A stretch of 53,286 bases of DNA from Colivivens sp964537205 (GTDB taxonomy: Bacteria; Bacteroidota; Bacteroidia; Bacteroidales; Bacteroidaceae), in the NCBI GenBank assembly GCA_964537205.1, contig CAZHZH010000004.1:1-53286 (forward strand). Reading direction: 5' to 3'. The translations under genes were made by a program, and so were the position numbers. Numbering within the stretch: position 1 is the first letter of the stretch; each line of letters starts with the position of its first letter. The notes below the pieces were generated by a model, which saw only the letters and a program-made list of their open reading frames with translations, ran no database searches and had not been told where the DNA came from. Positions 34,842-43,501 of the stretch are shown here, one piece after another.

Positions 34842-37800
34842 TTATTTTTGAAAGTCACGTATTATGGTGTAGACTTTCTTTGGCTTATAGTTCTGGTCGA
34901 ACGGTAATGGATAATTGTTTGTTCCCAACCATGAATCCCTGTCGCTGAGGTTCCAGAAAGTCACGTTGTCAACTACATCCTTATGCTTGCGCAATACTTG
35001 GAAAAGACGTGCGTAAGCGTCTTCTTGCATTTTCTTGATCTGGTCGCTAATCTTGATGCCTTCACCGCGTGAGAACTGCAATTGTCCGCCCATTTCGCGG
35101 TTGACGCGGATGTCGAGTTCGGTCATTTGTACATGGTTTACAATTGTTGCATATTTAGTTATGGCCGCGTCTATATCCTCGGCTGATGGTCCGTATATGT
35201 TGTAGTGCCCCTGCATTCCAATTCCATCGATAGGAACTCCTGCGGCCTTCATCTTCTTTACCATATTGTATATTTTATCGCGTTTTGCAGGGTCGGCCGC
35301 ATTGTAGTCGTTGTAGAAGAGCAATACCTTTGGATCAGCCTCGCGGGCATATTGGAATGCTTTTGCGATGAATTCGTCACCACAAAGCTTGTAGAGGCGT
35401 GATTCACGATAAGGATTATCACCGCCGTCGGTAATTGCCTCGTTTACTACGTCCCATGCGTACACTATGTCTTTGTAGCGTTTTACTACAGTATGGATAT
35501 GCTCGCGCAGGCGTTTGTAGAACACTTGCTTGCTAACTTCTTTGCCGTCTTTGTCGGTGAACATCCAATCGGAGAACTGGTTGTGCCAGCATAGACAGTG
35601 ACCACGCAGCTTGATTCCGTTTTGACGGCAAAAATCTGCGATTTTATCAGCATTAGTCCAGTTCCATACTCCTTCTGCCGGATGCAGAGACACTGGCTTC
35701 ATGTCGTTTTCAGCCGTGATGCTATTGAAGTTACGCTTGATGATTTCAATTTGCTCTGGATTTGTTATGTTCATCATGTTGACGGCGACACCAATAGTGA
35801 AATAGTCCTTATACGTGTCCTTATAACCGTAGCTTTCGTCAATAGAGTCTTCCTTTACAACGAAATAGGTTTTCTCGTGTCCGTTATATTTGCAAACCAC
35901 TTTTGACAGGTATTCTTCTGCGTTGGAAATATTTATGCTGACGTTTGGATTGTTGCAAGTGGCGGTAACCTGTGGATTGTCGTTTGGCAGTCCTTTGTAT
36001 ACCACTTTGTAATGTGTGGCCTCGCAGTAACCATTCTGCTCGGTAGAATGGATTGGCTCGTTTGGTATGGTCAGAGTTTTCCCACCTGCCTGTATCTTCA
36101 CTGTCGGAGGAACTATGCGTTTAATTTGTACTTTATTATTGCTGAAGCCGATTCCGTGCATGTCGAACAATGGCTTGTCCCCGTTTCCTTCTACGACAAG
36201 ATATATGGCGTGCTTGCCCTTGAGTCCTTCAACCGAAGAGGCTACATCCGCAACGCATTTTATTGGCTCCTGCTGTGAATTGGCAGGTACGGAGATTCTG
36301 GCAATTTGCTTCCCGTTCCAAGTGCTGTTAGCGTATGGTCCGTCGAGCATCACCTTAATGGTGAAAGCGGCTGAGGTACGTGGAGTGATGAACAGGTTTA
36401 TCGCAGTGTTGTTCCCCTTCTTGGCTCCTTCAAACGCCTTTACACCTTTGGAGTCTTTTTTGAGTCCGCCAAAGCCGAAGTACTTGAACCCTATTATTCC
36501 CCCATTCTTTATTCCTGTAAGATCCATATTGTTATCCCAAACATCCCATGAGTCTTGCATCCATCCTGGGTCGGACATATAGCATGCATAACCAGCTGAG
36601 TAGTACTTATAAGGGTCGAGTCCGAATATGTGGAATCCTTCTGAGGTCACTTCCGCTCCAGTGTATTGAGTTCCGTCGCTTGCTTTGGCCGTCCAAACCT
36701 CATCTTTTGCGTATGGGTCGTAACCTGTAATTTTTACGATGCCACCATCGGCAACTTTCTTCTTGTCCCATTCGATTTTCACAGGTGCGACCATTGCCTG
36801 GCGCGCATTTCCGAACCCGCGTGGCGGACGGTGGTAGAATACATACCATTGTCCGTTTATTTGTTGCAGGCTTCCGTGTGTGTTGTGCGCTGAGTTTGTG
36901 GTAGTGAGATGGCTTCCGTCTTCATTCGGTACGATGCCACGTGAGTCAACAAGTACGCCTCCGCTTCTCCAAGGACCAAGAGGCGAGTCTCCGAAGGCGT
37001 AACGGAGTGCGGAATTCGTGCTTCCGAGTCCGTAGTCTGGACCGGAATAGCCGGAGAACACCATTACGTATTTATTACCGATTTGACGGATTGACGAAGC
37101 TTCGAAGAAGTTGAAGTCACCAGGATTCTGCCCTTTGTAGAGTGCCGGGTACTCTGTGCCTTTAGGGTCGCGTACTACACCGTAGCTTGAACTTGCCGGT
37201 AGGAAGTAGTCGCGCAGGGGAGTGCCAGGGCGTATGGAATACATCGTGTTTTGGTCGAGTTCCATTGCAGTTGAATGCTGGAATCCCCAAAAACAATATG
37301 CGCGGAATCCTATATTGTAGTCTGGATCGCTCTTGTCGCTAATGTTCTCTATGAATACTGACGGATCAAAATCTATGATGCTTCCGTCAACAGTAGCAGT
37401 GCCGTCGGGCTTTAGGTTGATTGGTGTGAACGGTCCGTCAGGACGTTCGCCCTTGCATACCATACCCACTCTTTGGTAACCGCGGCTGTGAGGATAGAGG
37501 TAATAAACCTTCTTGCCGCTTTTATCTTTGACTTCAACCAAGTCGGGAGCATACATAACGTCCCATTGGTTTGATATGTTGTATTTGAAGATGCTGCCTT
37601 CATCCCGCCATTGGCTTAGATCTTCAACGGGGGCTGACCATTCGTGTACATCAGGACCGCAATAGCTGTCGAGGCGTACGTCATGTGAACCAATAATATA
37701 AGCGCGATACTTTCCAGGATTGTCTGGATCCTCGAATACTCGCGGTTCTCCGTCGGGCAGGTGTTCCCAAAGAGGTAAGTATGGATTTCCCGCTCCTGTG

Positions 37801-37916
37801 AATACATAGCGGTCCTGTGGCGCGGTTTGCGCGTTAGCCGTCCCTGTACTGAGGGTTCCAACAATAGCGAATGTCGCAAAAGCGCAGACATTCTTCAATG
37901 TCGTTTTGATGTTCAT
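34842..37916 (-). CDS. bifunctional GH43 / GH10 xylan-degrading enzyme
   Basis: About 1024 residues, secreted, with a signal peptide ending near NAQ. Numbering here is from an upstream ATG at 37931, five codons before my chosen start. A GH43 five-bladed propeller spans about 40-410: E62 to D68 region, D187/D189 in IDFDPS, and the putative acid E277 in FFEASS. A beta-sandwich module, about 420-605, resembles CBM6. A GH10 barrel spans about 700-1029, with acid/base E831 in WDVVNEAI and nucleophile E938 in MTELDIRV. GH10 cuts the xylan backbone; GH43 would act on side chains or xylo-oligosaccharides. One protein thus does two steps. No SusCD genes adjoin. Confidence 0.93.
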   Translation of the reverse strand: MNIKTTLKNVCAFATFAIVGTLSTGTANAQTAPQDRYVFTGAGNPYLPLWEHLPDGEPRVFEDPDNPGKYRAYIIGSHDVRLDSYCGPDVHEWSAPVEDLSQWRDEGSIFKYNISNQWDVMYAPDLVEVKDKSGKKVYYLYPHSRGYQRVGMVCKGERPDGPFTPINLKPDGTATVDGSIIDFDPSVFIENISDKSDPDYNIGFRAYCFWGFQHSTAMELDQNTMYSIRPGTPLRDYFLPASSSYGVVRDPKGTEYPALYKGQNPGDFNFFEASSIRQIGNKYVMVFSGYSGPDYGLGSTNSALRYAFGDSPLGPWRSGGVLVDSRGIVPNEDGSHLTTTNSAHNTHGSLQQINGQWYVFYHRPPRGFGNARQAMVAPVKIEWDKKKVADGGIVKITGYDPYAKDEVWTAKASDGTQYTGAEVTSEGFHIFGLDPYKYYSAGYACYMSDPGWMQDSWDVWDNNMDLTGIKNGGIIGFKYFGFGGLKKDSKGVKAFEGAKKGNNTAINLFITPRTSAAFTIKVMLDGPYANSTWNGKQIARISVPANSQQEPIKCVADVASSVEGLKGKHAIYLVVEGNGDKPLFDMHGIGFSNNKVQIKRIVPPTVKIQAGGKTLTIPNEPIHSTEQNGYCEATHYKVVYKGLPNDNPQVTATCNNPNVSINISNAEEYLSKVVCKYNGHEKTYFVVKEDSIDESYGYKDTYKDYFTIGVAVNMMNITNPEQIEIIKRNFNSITAENDMKPVSLHPAEGVWNWTNADKIADFCRQNGIKLRGHCLCWHNQFSDWMFTDKDGKEVSKQVFYKRLREHIHTVVKRYKDIVYAWDVVNEAITDGGDNPYRESRLYKLCGDEFIAKAFQYAREADPKVLLFYNDYNAADPAKRDKIYNMVKKMKAAGVPIDGIGMQGHYNIYGPSAEDIDAAITKYATIVNHVQMTELDIRVNREMGGQLQFSRGEGIKISDQIKKMQEDAYARLFQVLRKHKDVVDNVTFWNLSDRDSWLGTNNYPLPFDQNYKPKKVYTIIRDFQK

Positions 37917-37978
37917 TGTTCTTGTGTGCATAAATCTAATATTTGTTTAGTGTATTTCTGCCGTAGCAAATTTTACTG

Positions 37979-37986
37979 CAAATATA
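37979..37986 (-). promoter_or_regulatory. -7 promoter element for the GH43-GH10 gene
   Basis: Minus-strand TATATTTG matches TAnnTTTG, 62 bases before the chosen ATG and just downstream of the terminator of the preceding aldolase gene. Confidence 0.6.
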
Positions 37987-38000
37987 GATGATTATAAATT

Positions 38001-38035
38001 CAAAAAAAAATGTTTGAACGTATCTGCAAACATTT
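38001..38035 (-). terminator. intrinsic terminator of the threonine aldolase gene
   Basis: Read on the minus strand, a perfect 9-bp stem (AAATGTTTG with CAAACATTT, 10-base loop) is followed directly by a run of nine Ts that overlaps the stem end. This is a textbook rho-independent terminator, about 70 bases after the aldolase stop codon. Confidence 0.8.
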
Positions 38036-38107
38036 GTTTCAAATGTGATAAACACACGGAACCCTTCCTCTGTTTTATTAATTGGAAAGTGACAAAACGA
38101 GGACTTG

Positions 38108-39139
38108 CTATTCCGTAAGACGCAGAATGAGTTTGTCGACATTTTCTTCCTTTGTCGCCCAACTTGTACAAATACGTACCACAAGATTCTCCTCGTCAAT
38201 TTTCGTCCAAGGAGATAGAAGGAACTCATTCTTCAGCCCGTCAAATTTCTTCTTGCTCATGATAACGAATTGTTGGTTTGTCGGGCTGTCGGAATAGAAC
38301 TTGTAGCCAGATCCTGCGAGAGTTTTTTTGATCTTCATCGCCATATCAATTCCATGTTGGGAAATTTCCATGTACAGATTGTTTGTGAAAAGTATGAGGA
38401 ACTGAATACCAAGAATGCGCCCCTTTGCCAACATCCCTCCGTTTTGTTTTATGTTGTAACGGAAGTCTTTTTTCAACGTGTCGTTGACAATCACCACGGC
38501 TTCTCCAAATAACGCTCCTACTTTGGTGCCGCCTATATAAAACACATCGGATAAGCGCGCGATGTCCTGAATTGTAAGATCGCACTCAGGGGAACATAGC
38601 CCATAGCCCAGCCGGGCTCCATCGATGAAAAGGTAAACACCATATTTTTTGCAGACAACAGCGATATCTTCGAGTTCCTGCTTTGTATAGACGCTGCCTA
38701 CTTCTGTCGGGAATGAAATATACACCATGGCAGGCTCTACCATGTGTTCAGGACCGTCCTCCTCTTTTTGCGCGTTGATTGCCCGCCTGATTTGAGTGGC
38801 GCTGATTTTTCCGTTCTGAGAGGGAAGGGCAATTATTTTGTGCCCCGTGTGTTCCACTGCTCCTGTCTCATGAACATTGATGTGTCCGGTGGAGGGGGAA
38901 ATTACACCTTGATAAGGACGTAGGGCGGATGATATTATGGTAGCGTTGGTTTGAGTACCTCCAACCAGGAAGTGTATGTCTACGTCATAACGGCCAATAG
39001 CTTTCTTGATCGCCTCCCGCGCTTTCTCGGAGTATATGTCTTCACCATAGCCTGCGGTTTGTTCCATATTGGTTTTTACAAGCGCGTCGAGGATCGCAGG
39101 GTGGCATCCCTCGTTGTAATCACATTGAAATTGAATCAT
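38108..39139 (-). CDS. threonine aldolase family PLP enzyme
   Basis: A 343-residue fold-type I PLP enzyme resembling low-specificity L-threonine aldolase, which splits threonine to glycine and acetaldehyde. D173 in FIDGARLGYG would contact the pyridine nitrogen. K206 in YIGGTKVGALFG is the predicted Schiff-base lysine. Related beta-eliminating lyases share this fold, so the substrate is not certain. Its start overlaps the HAD phosphatase gene by 20 bases, so the two form an operon. A clear intrinsic terminator follows it. Confidence 0.9.
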   Translation of the reverse strand: MIQFQCDYNEGCHPAILDALVKTNMEQTAGYGEDIYSEKAREAIKKAIGRYDVDIHFLVGGTQTNATIISSALRPYQGVISPSTGHINVHETGAVEHTGHKIIALPSQNGKISATQIRRAINAQKEEDGPEHMVEPAMVYISFPTEVGSVYTKQELEDIAVVCKKYGVYLFIDGARLGYGLCSPECDLTIQDIARLSDVFYIGGTKVGALFGEAVVIVNDTLKKDFRYNIKQNGGMLAKGRILGIQFLILFTNNLYMEISQHGIDMAMKIKKTLAGSGYKFYSDSPTNQQFVIMSKKKFDGLKNEFLLSPWTKIDEENLVVRICTSWATKEENVDKLILRLTE

Positions 39140-39788
39140 GTTGGTTTAGTATTTGAATTATCTGGTTATATGTCATGCTTTTAAAGTCAGGTATTACGTA
39201 ATCGCATTTGTCTTTGATGGCACTTGCCGGATTTGATGTCGAAAGTCCAATAGTGAATATTCCTGCCGCCATTCCTGCCGCAAGTCCTGTAAGCGCGTCC
39301 TCGAAGACCACGCATTCTTTGGTTGCCACTCCCAATGCCGCGGCACCTTTCAAATAGCAGTCGGGATTTGGCTTGGAGAAAGTAAAGTCTTCAGCTGTAA
39401 GCACTTTGTCGAATAGTGAGTTGAACTCAGGCATTTGGTGCGACACGCTTTTCATCTTTGCCGTATTAGAGCTTGTCACCACAGCACATTTGACCCCATG
39501 TTGTTTTAAATCACAGAGGAAGTCCCGCGCTCCTGGGATGAACGTGTAGTCCATTTTCTCTTCCCACTCGTTGAGTTCGTTAACTATGTCTTCCTGTATC
39601 TTAGGGTCGGGAAAGTACTTTGCGAATATCTGTACGAGGGTCGTTCCCTTTATTTTATATTCCAGGTCAAAAACATCTGGGCGATACTTTCGTGCCATGC
39701 GTCCCCAAAAAATAGTGTATTGTCCTTCGGTGTCGAACAGGGTGCCATCGAGATCGAATAAGGCGGCTTTAAAATTCATACTTGCCAT
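39120..39788 (-). CDS. HAD superfamily phosphatase, beta-phosphoglucomutase-like
   Basis: A 222-residue HAD hydrolase. Motif I is FDLDGTLFDT with nucleophile D12 and D14. Motif II is VTSSNT, motif III the lysine in FSKPNPDCY, and motif IV VFEDALTG. A helical C1 cap lies between motifs I and II. The architecture fits sugar-phosphate phosphatases or beta-phosphoglucomutases, and substrate choice is open. An ATG three codons in, at 39779, is an alternative start. It overlaps the threonine aldolase gene by 20 bases and has its own consensus promoter. Confidence 0.9.
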   Translation of the reverse strand: MASMNFKAALFDLDGTLFDTEGQYTIFWGRMARKYRPDVFDLEYKIKGTTLVQIFAKYFPDPKIQEDIVNELNEWEEKMDYTFIPGARDFLCDLKQHGVKCAVVTSSNTAKMKSVSHQMPEFNSLFDKVLTAEDFTFSKPNPDCYLKGAAALGVATKECVVFEDALTGLAAGMAAGIFTIGLSTSNPASAIKDKCDYVIPDFKSMTYNQIIQILNQHDSISM

Positions 39789-39810
39789 TTATATTGTTCC
39801 GTTTCATTTG

Positions 39811-39818
39811 CAAAGTTA
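39811..39818 (-). promoter_or_regulatory. -7 promoter element for the HAD-aldolase operon, with -33 TTG
   Basis: Minus-strand TAACTTTG lies 22 bases before the ATG. A minus-strand TTG at 39838-39840 is 19 bases further upstream, a canonical -33 spacing. Confidence 0.7.
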
Positions 39819-39920
39819 ATAATTTTATGTAATATGGCAAGTCTTGCCGTCGTTGAATATTCCTACCCGCCTGTTTTATTTAAATGGTGTGGTCAAAATC
39901 GATTTTTGAGAATAAAGTCT

Positions 39921-39928
39921 TATCTTTG
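39921..39928 (+). promoter_or_regulatory. -7 promoter element that fixes the start of the glycosylase gene
   Basis: TATCTTTG lies 18 bases before the ATG at 39947 and inside the longer open frame that begins at 39884. A transcript from here cannot include the upstream ATG, which supports the internal start. Confidence 0.65.
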
Positions 39929-39946
39929 CAAGAAAAATACTGCTTT

Positions 39947-40579
39947 ATGTTGACTACCAAGGAAAATGAAGTGGAATATCATCCGTTCCAACCATTTGTA
40001 CCGGCCAATGCGAAGGTGTTGTTCATGGGAAGTTTCCCTCCACAGAAGAAACGTTGGTCGATGGATTTCTTTTATCCGAACTACATCAATGACCATTGGA
40101 GGATCATTGGGAAGTTGTTCTTTGATGACAAGGAACACTTTGTGGACGTAGAAGACAAAACATTTCGAATAGACGATATAAAAACATTCCTATACCAAAC
40201 AGGTATTGCGTATTATGACACGGCTACGGCTGTCAGGCGTTTGAAGAATAATGCGTCAGACAAGTATTTGGAGGTTGTGATTCCAACTGATGTTCAGGCA
40301 TTAGTATTAAAACTACCGGAGTTGAGGGTGATAGTGACTACAGGCGAACTCGCCACGGAGACATTGTCGCGCAGTCTGCATGTGGATCAAATCCCCAAAG
40401 TAGGAGGTTGCATTGAAGTACCTTCTCTTTTTATGCGTCAAATTGCCGGCTCGCCTGTTTATTTATATAGGCTGCCATCGTCTTCTCGCGCCTACCCGCT
40501 TGCTTTCGACAAGAAAGTAGATGCGTACAAGAAGATGTTTGTCTTTGCAGGGCTGTTGAATGATGCTCGGCCGAGCTAA
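39947..40579 (+). CDS. uracil-DNA glycosylase superfamily protein
   Basis: About 210 residues from the chosen start. The N-terminal segment VLFMGSFPP followed by RWSMDFFYPNYINDHWRIIG matches the water-activating and base-recognition motifs of small UDG-superfamily enzymes. It is closest in feel to the mismatch/hypoxanthine glycosylase branches rather than to Ung. It would excise deaminated bases such as uracil or hypoxanthine to start base-excision repair; the base specificity is inferred. The C-terminal LPSSSRAYPL may be the family's DNA-intercalating segment. It is convergent with the MerR gene, 14 bases apart. The frame is open back to 39884, but the promoter rules that start out. Confidence 0.82.
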   Translation: MLTTKENEVEYHPFQPFVPANAKVLFMGSFPPQKKRWSMDFFYPNYINDHWRIIGKLFFDDKEHFVDVEDKTFRIDDIKTFLYQTGIAYYDTATAVRRLKNNASDKYLEVVIPTDVQALVLKLPELRVIVTTGELATETLSRSLHVDQIPKVGGCIEVPSLFMRQIAGSPVYLYRLPSSSRAYPLAFDKKVDAYKKMFVFAGLLNDARPS

Positions 40580-40593
40580 ATGGAGCGCGTAAA

Positions 40594-40938
40594 TCATTCA
40601 ATGTTATTCAGCTCCCTGTTGATCGCTTGAAGTTGGTCACGGACGAATTTGAGCCGGTCTATAATTTCCACCTTCTTATTAGGGTTGCCTTTGGCTCGCT
40701 TTATGGCTTCGCGCGCTCCCGCAATAGTCATTCCGCACTCTTTGACGTAGTGATAGACTACCCTGACTGCCTGAATGTCCTCTTTCTTATATTGCCTGAC
40801 GCCTCTGCTGGTCTTCTGTGGGTGTATTGTCGGAAACTCACGTTCCCAATAGCGAAGTAACGATTCTGAAACACCTAAGGAATCCGCTACCTCGCTAATT
40901 GAGAAGTATAGTTTCAAGTCCTTGTCTTTGTTTAGCAT
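40594..40938 (-). CDS. MerR family transcriptional regulator
   Basis: A 114-residue DNA-binding protein. The MerR winged-helix HTH spans about 10-80, with FSISEVADSLGVSESLLRYW and RQYKKEDIQAVRVV. A short C-terminal helix (about 85-114, EIIDRLKFVRDQLQAINREL) would form the dimer coiled coil. There is no effector domain and no cysteine pattern for metals, so the signal is unknown. It is one base after pepD and lies at the end of a run with pepD and the flippase-like gene. Confidence 0.9.
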   Translation of the reverse strand: MLNKDKDLKLYFSISEVADSLGVSESLLRYWEREFPTIHPQKTSRGVRQYKKEDIQAVRVVYHYVKECGMTIAGAREAIKRAKGNPNKKVEIIDRLKFVRDQLQAINRELNNIE

Positions 40939-40939
40939 A

Positions 40940-42403
40940 TTATGCTTTGGTCGGAATATTCTTCAATACTTCAACTACATAATTATATGACTTTTCAACT
41001 GAAGGTATGTAACACCTTTCGTTAGGTGTGTGTGGTGAGCGGAGTGTGGGACCGATGGAAGCCATATCCATCTCTGGATATTTAGGACCGATAATGCCAC
41101 ATTCGAGTCCTGCGTGTACAACAAGTATCTTAGGCTTCGTGCCATACATTTTCTCATACACGTCGGACATTTCTTTGACAAACGGACTCTTTGTGTTTGG
41201 TTGCCATCCACTATAGCCGCCCTCAAACTCCACTTTCATGCCCGCCATTGAGAAACATGCGCGCAATCCGTTACAAAGGTATAGCTTCATGCTGTCTTGA
41301 CTGCTTCTTGCAAGGATCTGAACGCTTGCATGACCGTTGGCAATATCAATGATCGCAAGATTGCTTGATGTTTCGACAATTTCCGGAATAGTGGGAATAT
41401 AACGTAGGACTCCGTCGTGGGCGGCAAGTACCGCGTCGATAAGATTCTCTTGAATATCCTCGGGAATGACCTTTGACGGAACTTCGCATTGTGTGGCGAT
41501 AACTTGTATTTTATCTTTTTCAATGTCGCAATATTCGTGGTTGAAAGTATCGGCACACTTGTCAATCATATCTTTAAATTCCTGCTCGTGTACATTAGGT
41601 ACAAGGACGACCGCCTCGCCATCGCGAGGAATGGCGTTACGCATATTGCCTCCGTGCCAACTGCATAAGCGGGCAATACCTGTGTTGACGGTGGCAAAAA
41701 GCACCCTTGCCATTAGTTTGTTGGCGTTGGCTCTGCCTTCATTGATCTCAAGACCTGAGTGTCCGCCTAAAAGTCCTTTTATAATAATATGGTATGCGGT
41801 GAGTCCGTCAGGGTTTACATCTGCCTCTTGGTAGTCAAGAGTACATACCACATCGAGTCCGCCGGCGCAACCGATTGTTATTTCACCTTCGGTCTCACTG
41901 TCGATGTTGAGCAGGTATTTGCCGTGTAGAGTCTCCGGAGAGAGGTCGAACGCACCATACATGCCTGTTTCCTCGTCTCTTGTTATTAGTACTTCAATCG
42001 GACCGTGTTCAAGCGATTTGTCCTCTACTATAGCCATTGCTATGGCAACACCCATGCCGTCGTCGGCTCCGAGTGTCGTGTCTTTGGCACGAAGCCAGTC
42101 ACCATCAATCCATGTTTGAATTGGATCGGTCTCGAAATTGTGTGTGCTGTCCTTTGTCTTTTGCGGTACCATATCCATGTGTGCCTGAAGAATTACTGTC
42201 TCACGGTTTTCATATCCGGGGGTGGCTCCGGTACGCATAACCACATTGCCTGCATTGTCAATGAAAGCTTCGTCGCAATTCTTTTTCCCAAAATCCACGA
42301 GAAAGTCCGCTACAGCCTTAGTGTGTCCTGATGGTCGGGGAATTTGTGTGAGTGCGTTAAAGCAACGCCACACATTCTGAGGTTTTAAATCTAAAATATC
42401 CAT
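40940..42403 (-). CDS. pepD: aminoacyl-histidine dipeptidase (peptidase D)
   Basis: A 487-residue M20 metallopeptidase that cleaves Xaa-His and other dipeptides in the cytoplasm. Metal-site segments are visible: QAHMDMVPQ with HxD, GADDGMG with the bridging aspartate, RDEETGMYG with the catalytic Glu pair, and HAGLECG with a C-terminal ligand region. Length agrees with PepD. It lies 11 bases after the flippase-like gene and 1 base before merR. Peptide use is expected for this lifestyle, but why it is grouped with a MerR regulator is unclear. Confidence 0.95.
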   Translation of the reverse strand: MDILDLKPQNVWRCFNALTQIPRPSGHTKAVADFLVDFGKKNCDEAFIDNAGNVVMRTGATPGYENRETVILQAHMDMVPQKTKDSTHNFETDPIQTWIDGDWLRAKDTTLGADDGMGVAIAMAIVEDKSLEHGPIEVLITRDEETGMYGAFDLSPETLHGKYLLNIDSETEGEITIGCAGGLDVVCTLDYQEADVNPDGLTAYHIIIKGLLGGHSGLEINEGRANANKLMARVLFATVNTGIARLCSWHGGNMRNAIPRDGEAVVLVPNVHEQEFKDMIDKCADTFNHEYCDIEKDKIQVIATQCEVPSKVIPEDIQENLIDAVLAAHDGVLRYIPTIPEIVETSSNLAIIDIANGHASVQILARSSQDSMKLYLCNGLRACFSMAGMKVEFEGGYSGWQPNTKSPFVKEMSDVYEKMYGTKPKILVVHAGLECGIIGPKYPEMDMASIGPTLRSPHTPNERCYIPSVEKSYNYVVEVLKNIPTKA

Positions 42404-42414
42404 AGCTTTGTATT

Positions 42415-43464
42415 TTAATTATTTGAAATGACTTTATTTTTACGCAATTCACTCTTTTGCAATAACATTATAACGGAATAAATGCCGAGTATAGGCATTA
42501 GCGCGGTTTGTATTGCATGCACGATGAGTGCGAATGTTTCAGCGTCGGTAGCACTCTTCATGCCTGCCAATAACAATACTGTTTTCACTGCAAAATGCCA
42601 TGAACCCATGCCGTTGGGCGTAGGTACGATGACAGCAAAGCTGCCCACCACAAATGCGACCAATGCCACCATGGGCCCCAAACCGCATGTGAAATCAAAA
42701 CAGAAAAAAGTAATATAAAAATGCAGGAAGTAGCTTCCCCAAATCGCTATCGTGTATGCTGCGAATAGCCATTTATGACGTACGTATTTTAGCGAGAAGA
42801 TGCCTGCTTTCAAGTTCGATACAACTTTGTGTATCTTTGTGAATATGCTGAAATGCCTTACGAGCAACCAGAACATGCCTATTACAATTATAGTGCAAAT
42901 GGCTACAATAATATAACCCGTTGTTGTAATGTTGTCTGCAATGCTGCTGAAATTCGTGCCTGTCTCGTTGAAGAAACGTCGGAACATGTCGATTTGTAGG
43001 AAAAAAACGGTAATGGCAAGTAGCAGTAGTAGCAGGGAGTCAATAATCCGTTCGGTTACTACAGTACCGAGTGCTTTTGAGAAAGAAGTGCCGTCGTATT
43101 TAGATAAGACTCCGCAACGCACCACCTCTCCCGATCGGGGAATTATTAAGCTTGTAGTATACGAAATGAATATCGCATGAACACAATCCATCGTACTTGG
43201 ATGCTCGCCAAGCGGAGTGAGTGCGAGTTTCCAACGAAGTCCGCGAAACACTTGGGCGGTAACTCCAAAAACCAACGAGAAGGCCATCCACCACCAATTG
43301 GTCCCGTGCGATAATGTGTATGCTACACGGTTGAAGTCGAATCCTCTATACATCCAATATAGAATGCCACCGCCAAGCAGTATAGGCAGCAAAATGTTGA
43401 GTATATTCTTTGTAATCTTCTTTGAATTCAATGCGGAATGATTTTTTTTACTTACCTTTGTCAT
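42415..43464 (-). CDS. lysylphosphatidylglycerol synthetase/flippase-like integral membrane protein
   Basis: About 349 residues with roughly eight hydrophobic helices. The segment RGLRWKLALTPLG...SYTTSLIIPRSGEVVRCGVLSKYDG and the later GSFAVIVPTPNGMGSWHFAV are characteristic of the MprF flippase-like/UPF0104 family. There is no synthase domain, so it would move or organise lipids; the substrate is unknown. I chose the ATG at 43464 (MTKVSKKNHS). The frame is open further upstream to 43584, but that would run through the promoter and start of divergent ksgA. The -7 element lies only 2 bases upstream, so the mRNA may be leaderless. Confidence 0.85.
   Translation of the reverse strand: MTKVSKKNHSALNSKKITKNILNILLPILLGGGILYWMYRGFDFNRVAYTLSHGTNWWWMAFSLVFGVTAQVFRGLRWKLALTPLGEHPSTMDCVHAIFISYTTSLIIPRSGEVVRCGVLSKYDGTSFSKALGTVVTERIIDSLLLLLLAITVFFLQIDMFRRFFNETGTNFSSIADNITTTGYIIVAICTIIVIGMFWLLVRHFSIFTKIHKVVSNLKAGIFSLKYVRHKWLFAAYTIAIWGSYFLHFYITFFCFDFTCGLGPMVALVAFVVGSFAVIVPTPNGMGSWHFAVKTVLLLAGMKSATDAETFALIVHAIQTALMPILGIYSVIMLLQKSELRKNKVISNN
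43453..43460 (+). promoter_or_regulatory. -7 promoter element for ksgA
   Basis: TACCTTTG matches TAnnTTTG, 41 bases before the ksgA ATG. It overlaps the first codons of the divergent flippase-like gene. Confidence 0.55.
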
Positions 43465-43466
43465 TG

Positions 43467-43474
43467 CAAATTTA
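43467..43474 (-). promoter_or_regulatory. possible -7 element for the flippase-pepD-merR run
   Basis: Minus-strand TAAATTTG matches TAnnTTTG but sits only 2 bases before the chosen ATG, which would make the transcript leaderless. It may be chance, or the true start may differ. Confidence 0.35.
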
Positions 43475-43501
43475 TGAAATAAAAGTGAATAACGACAAGT
43501 A

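Noticed and set aside
39884..39946. N-terminal extension of the glycosylase
   Set aside because: The consensus -7 element lies inside it, so this part is not transcribed from that promoter.
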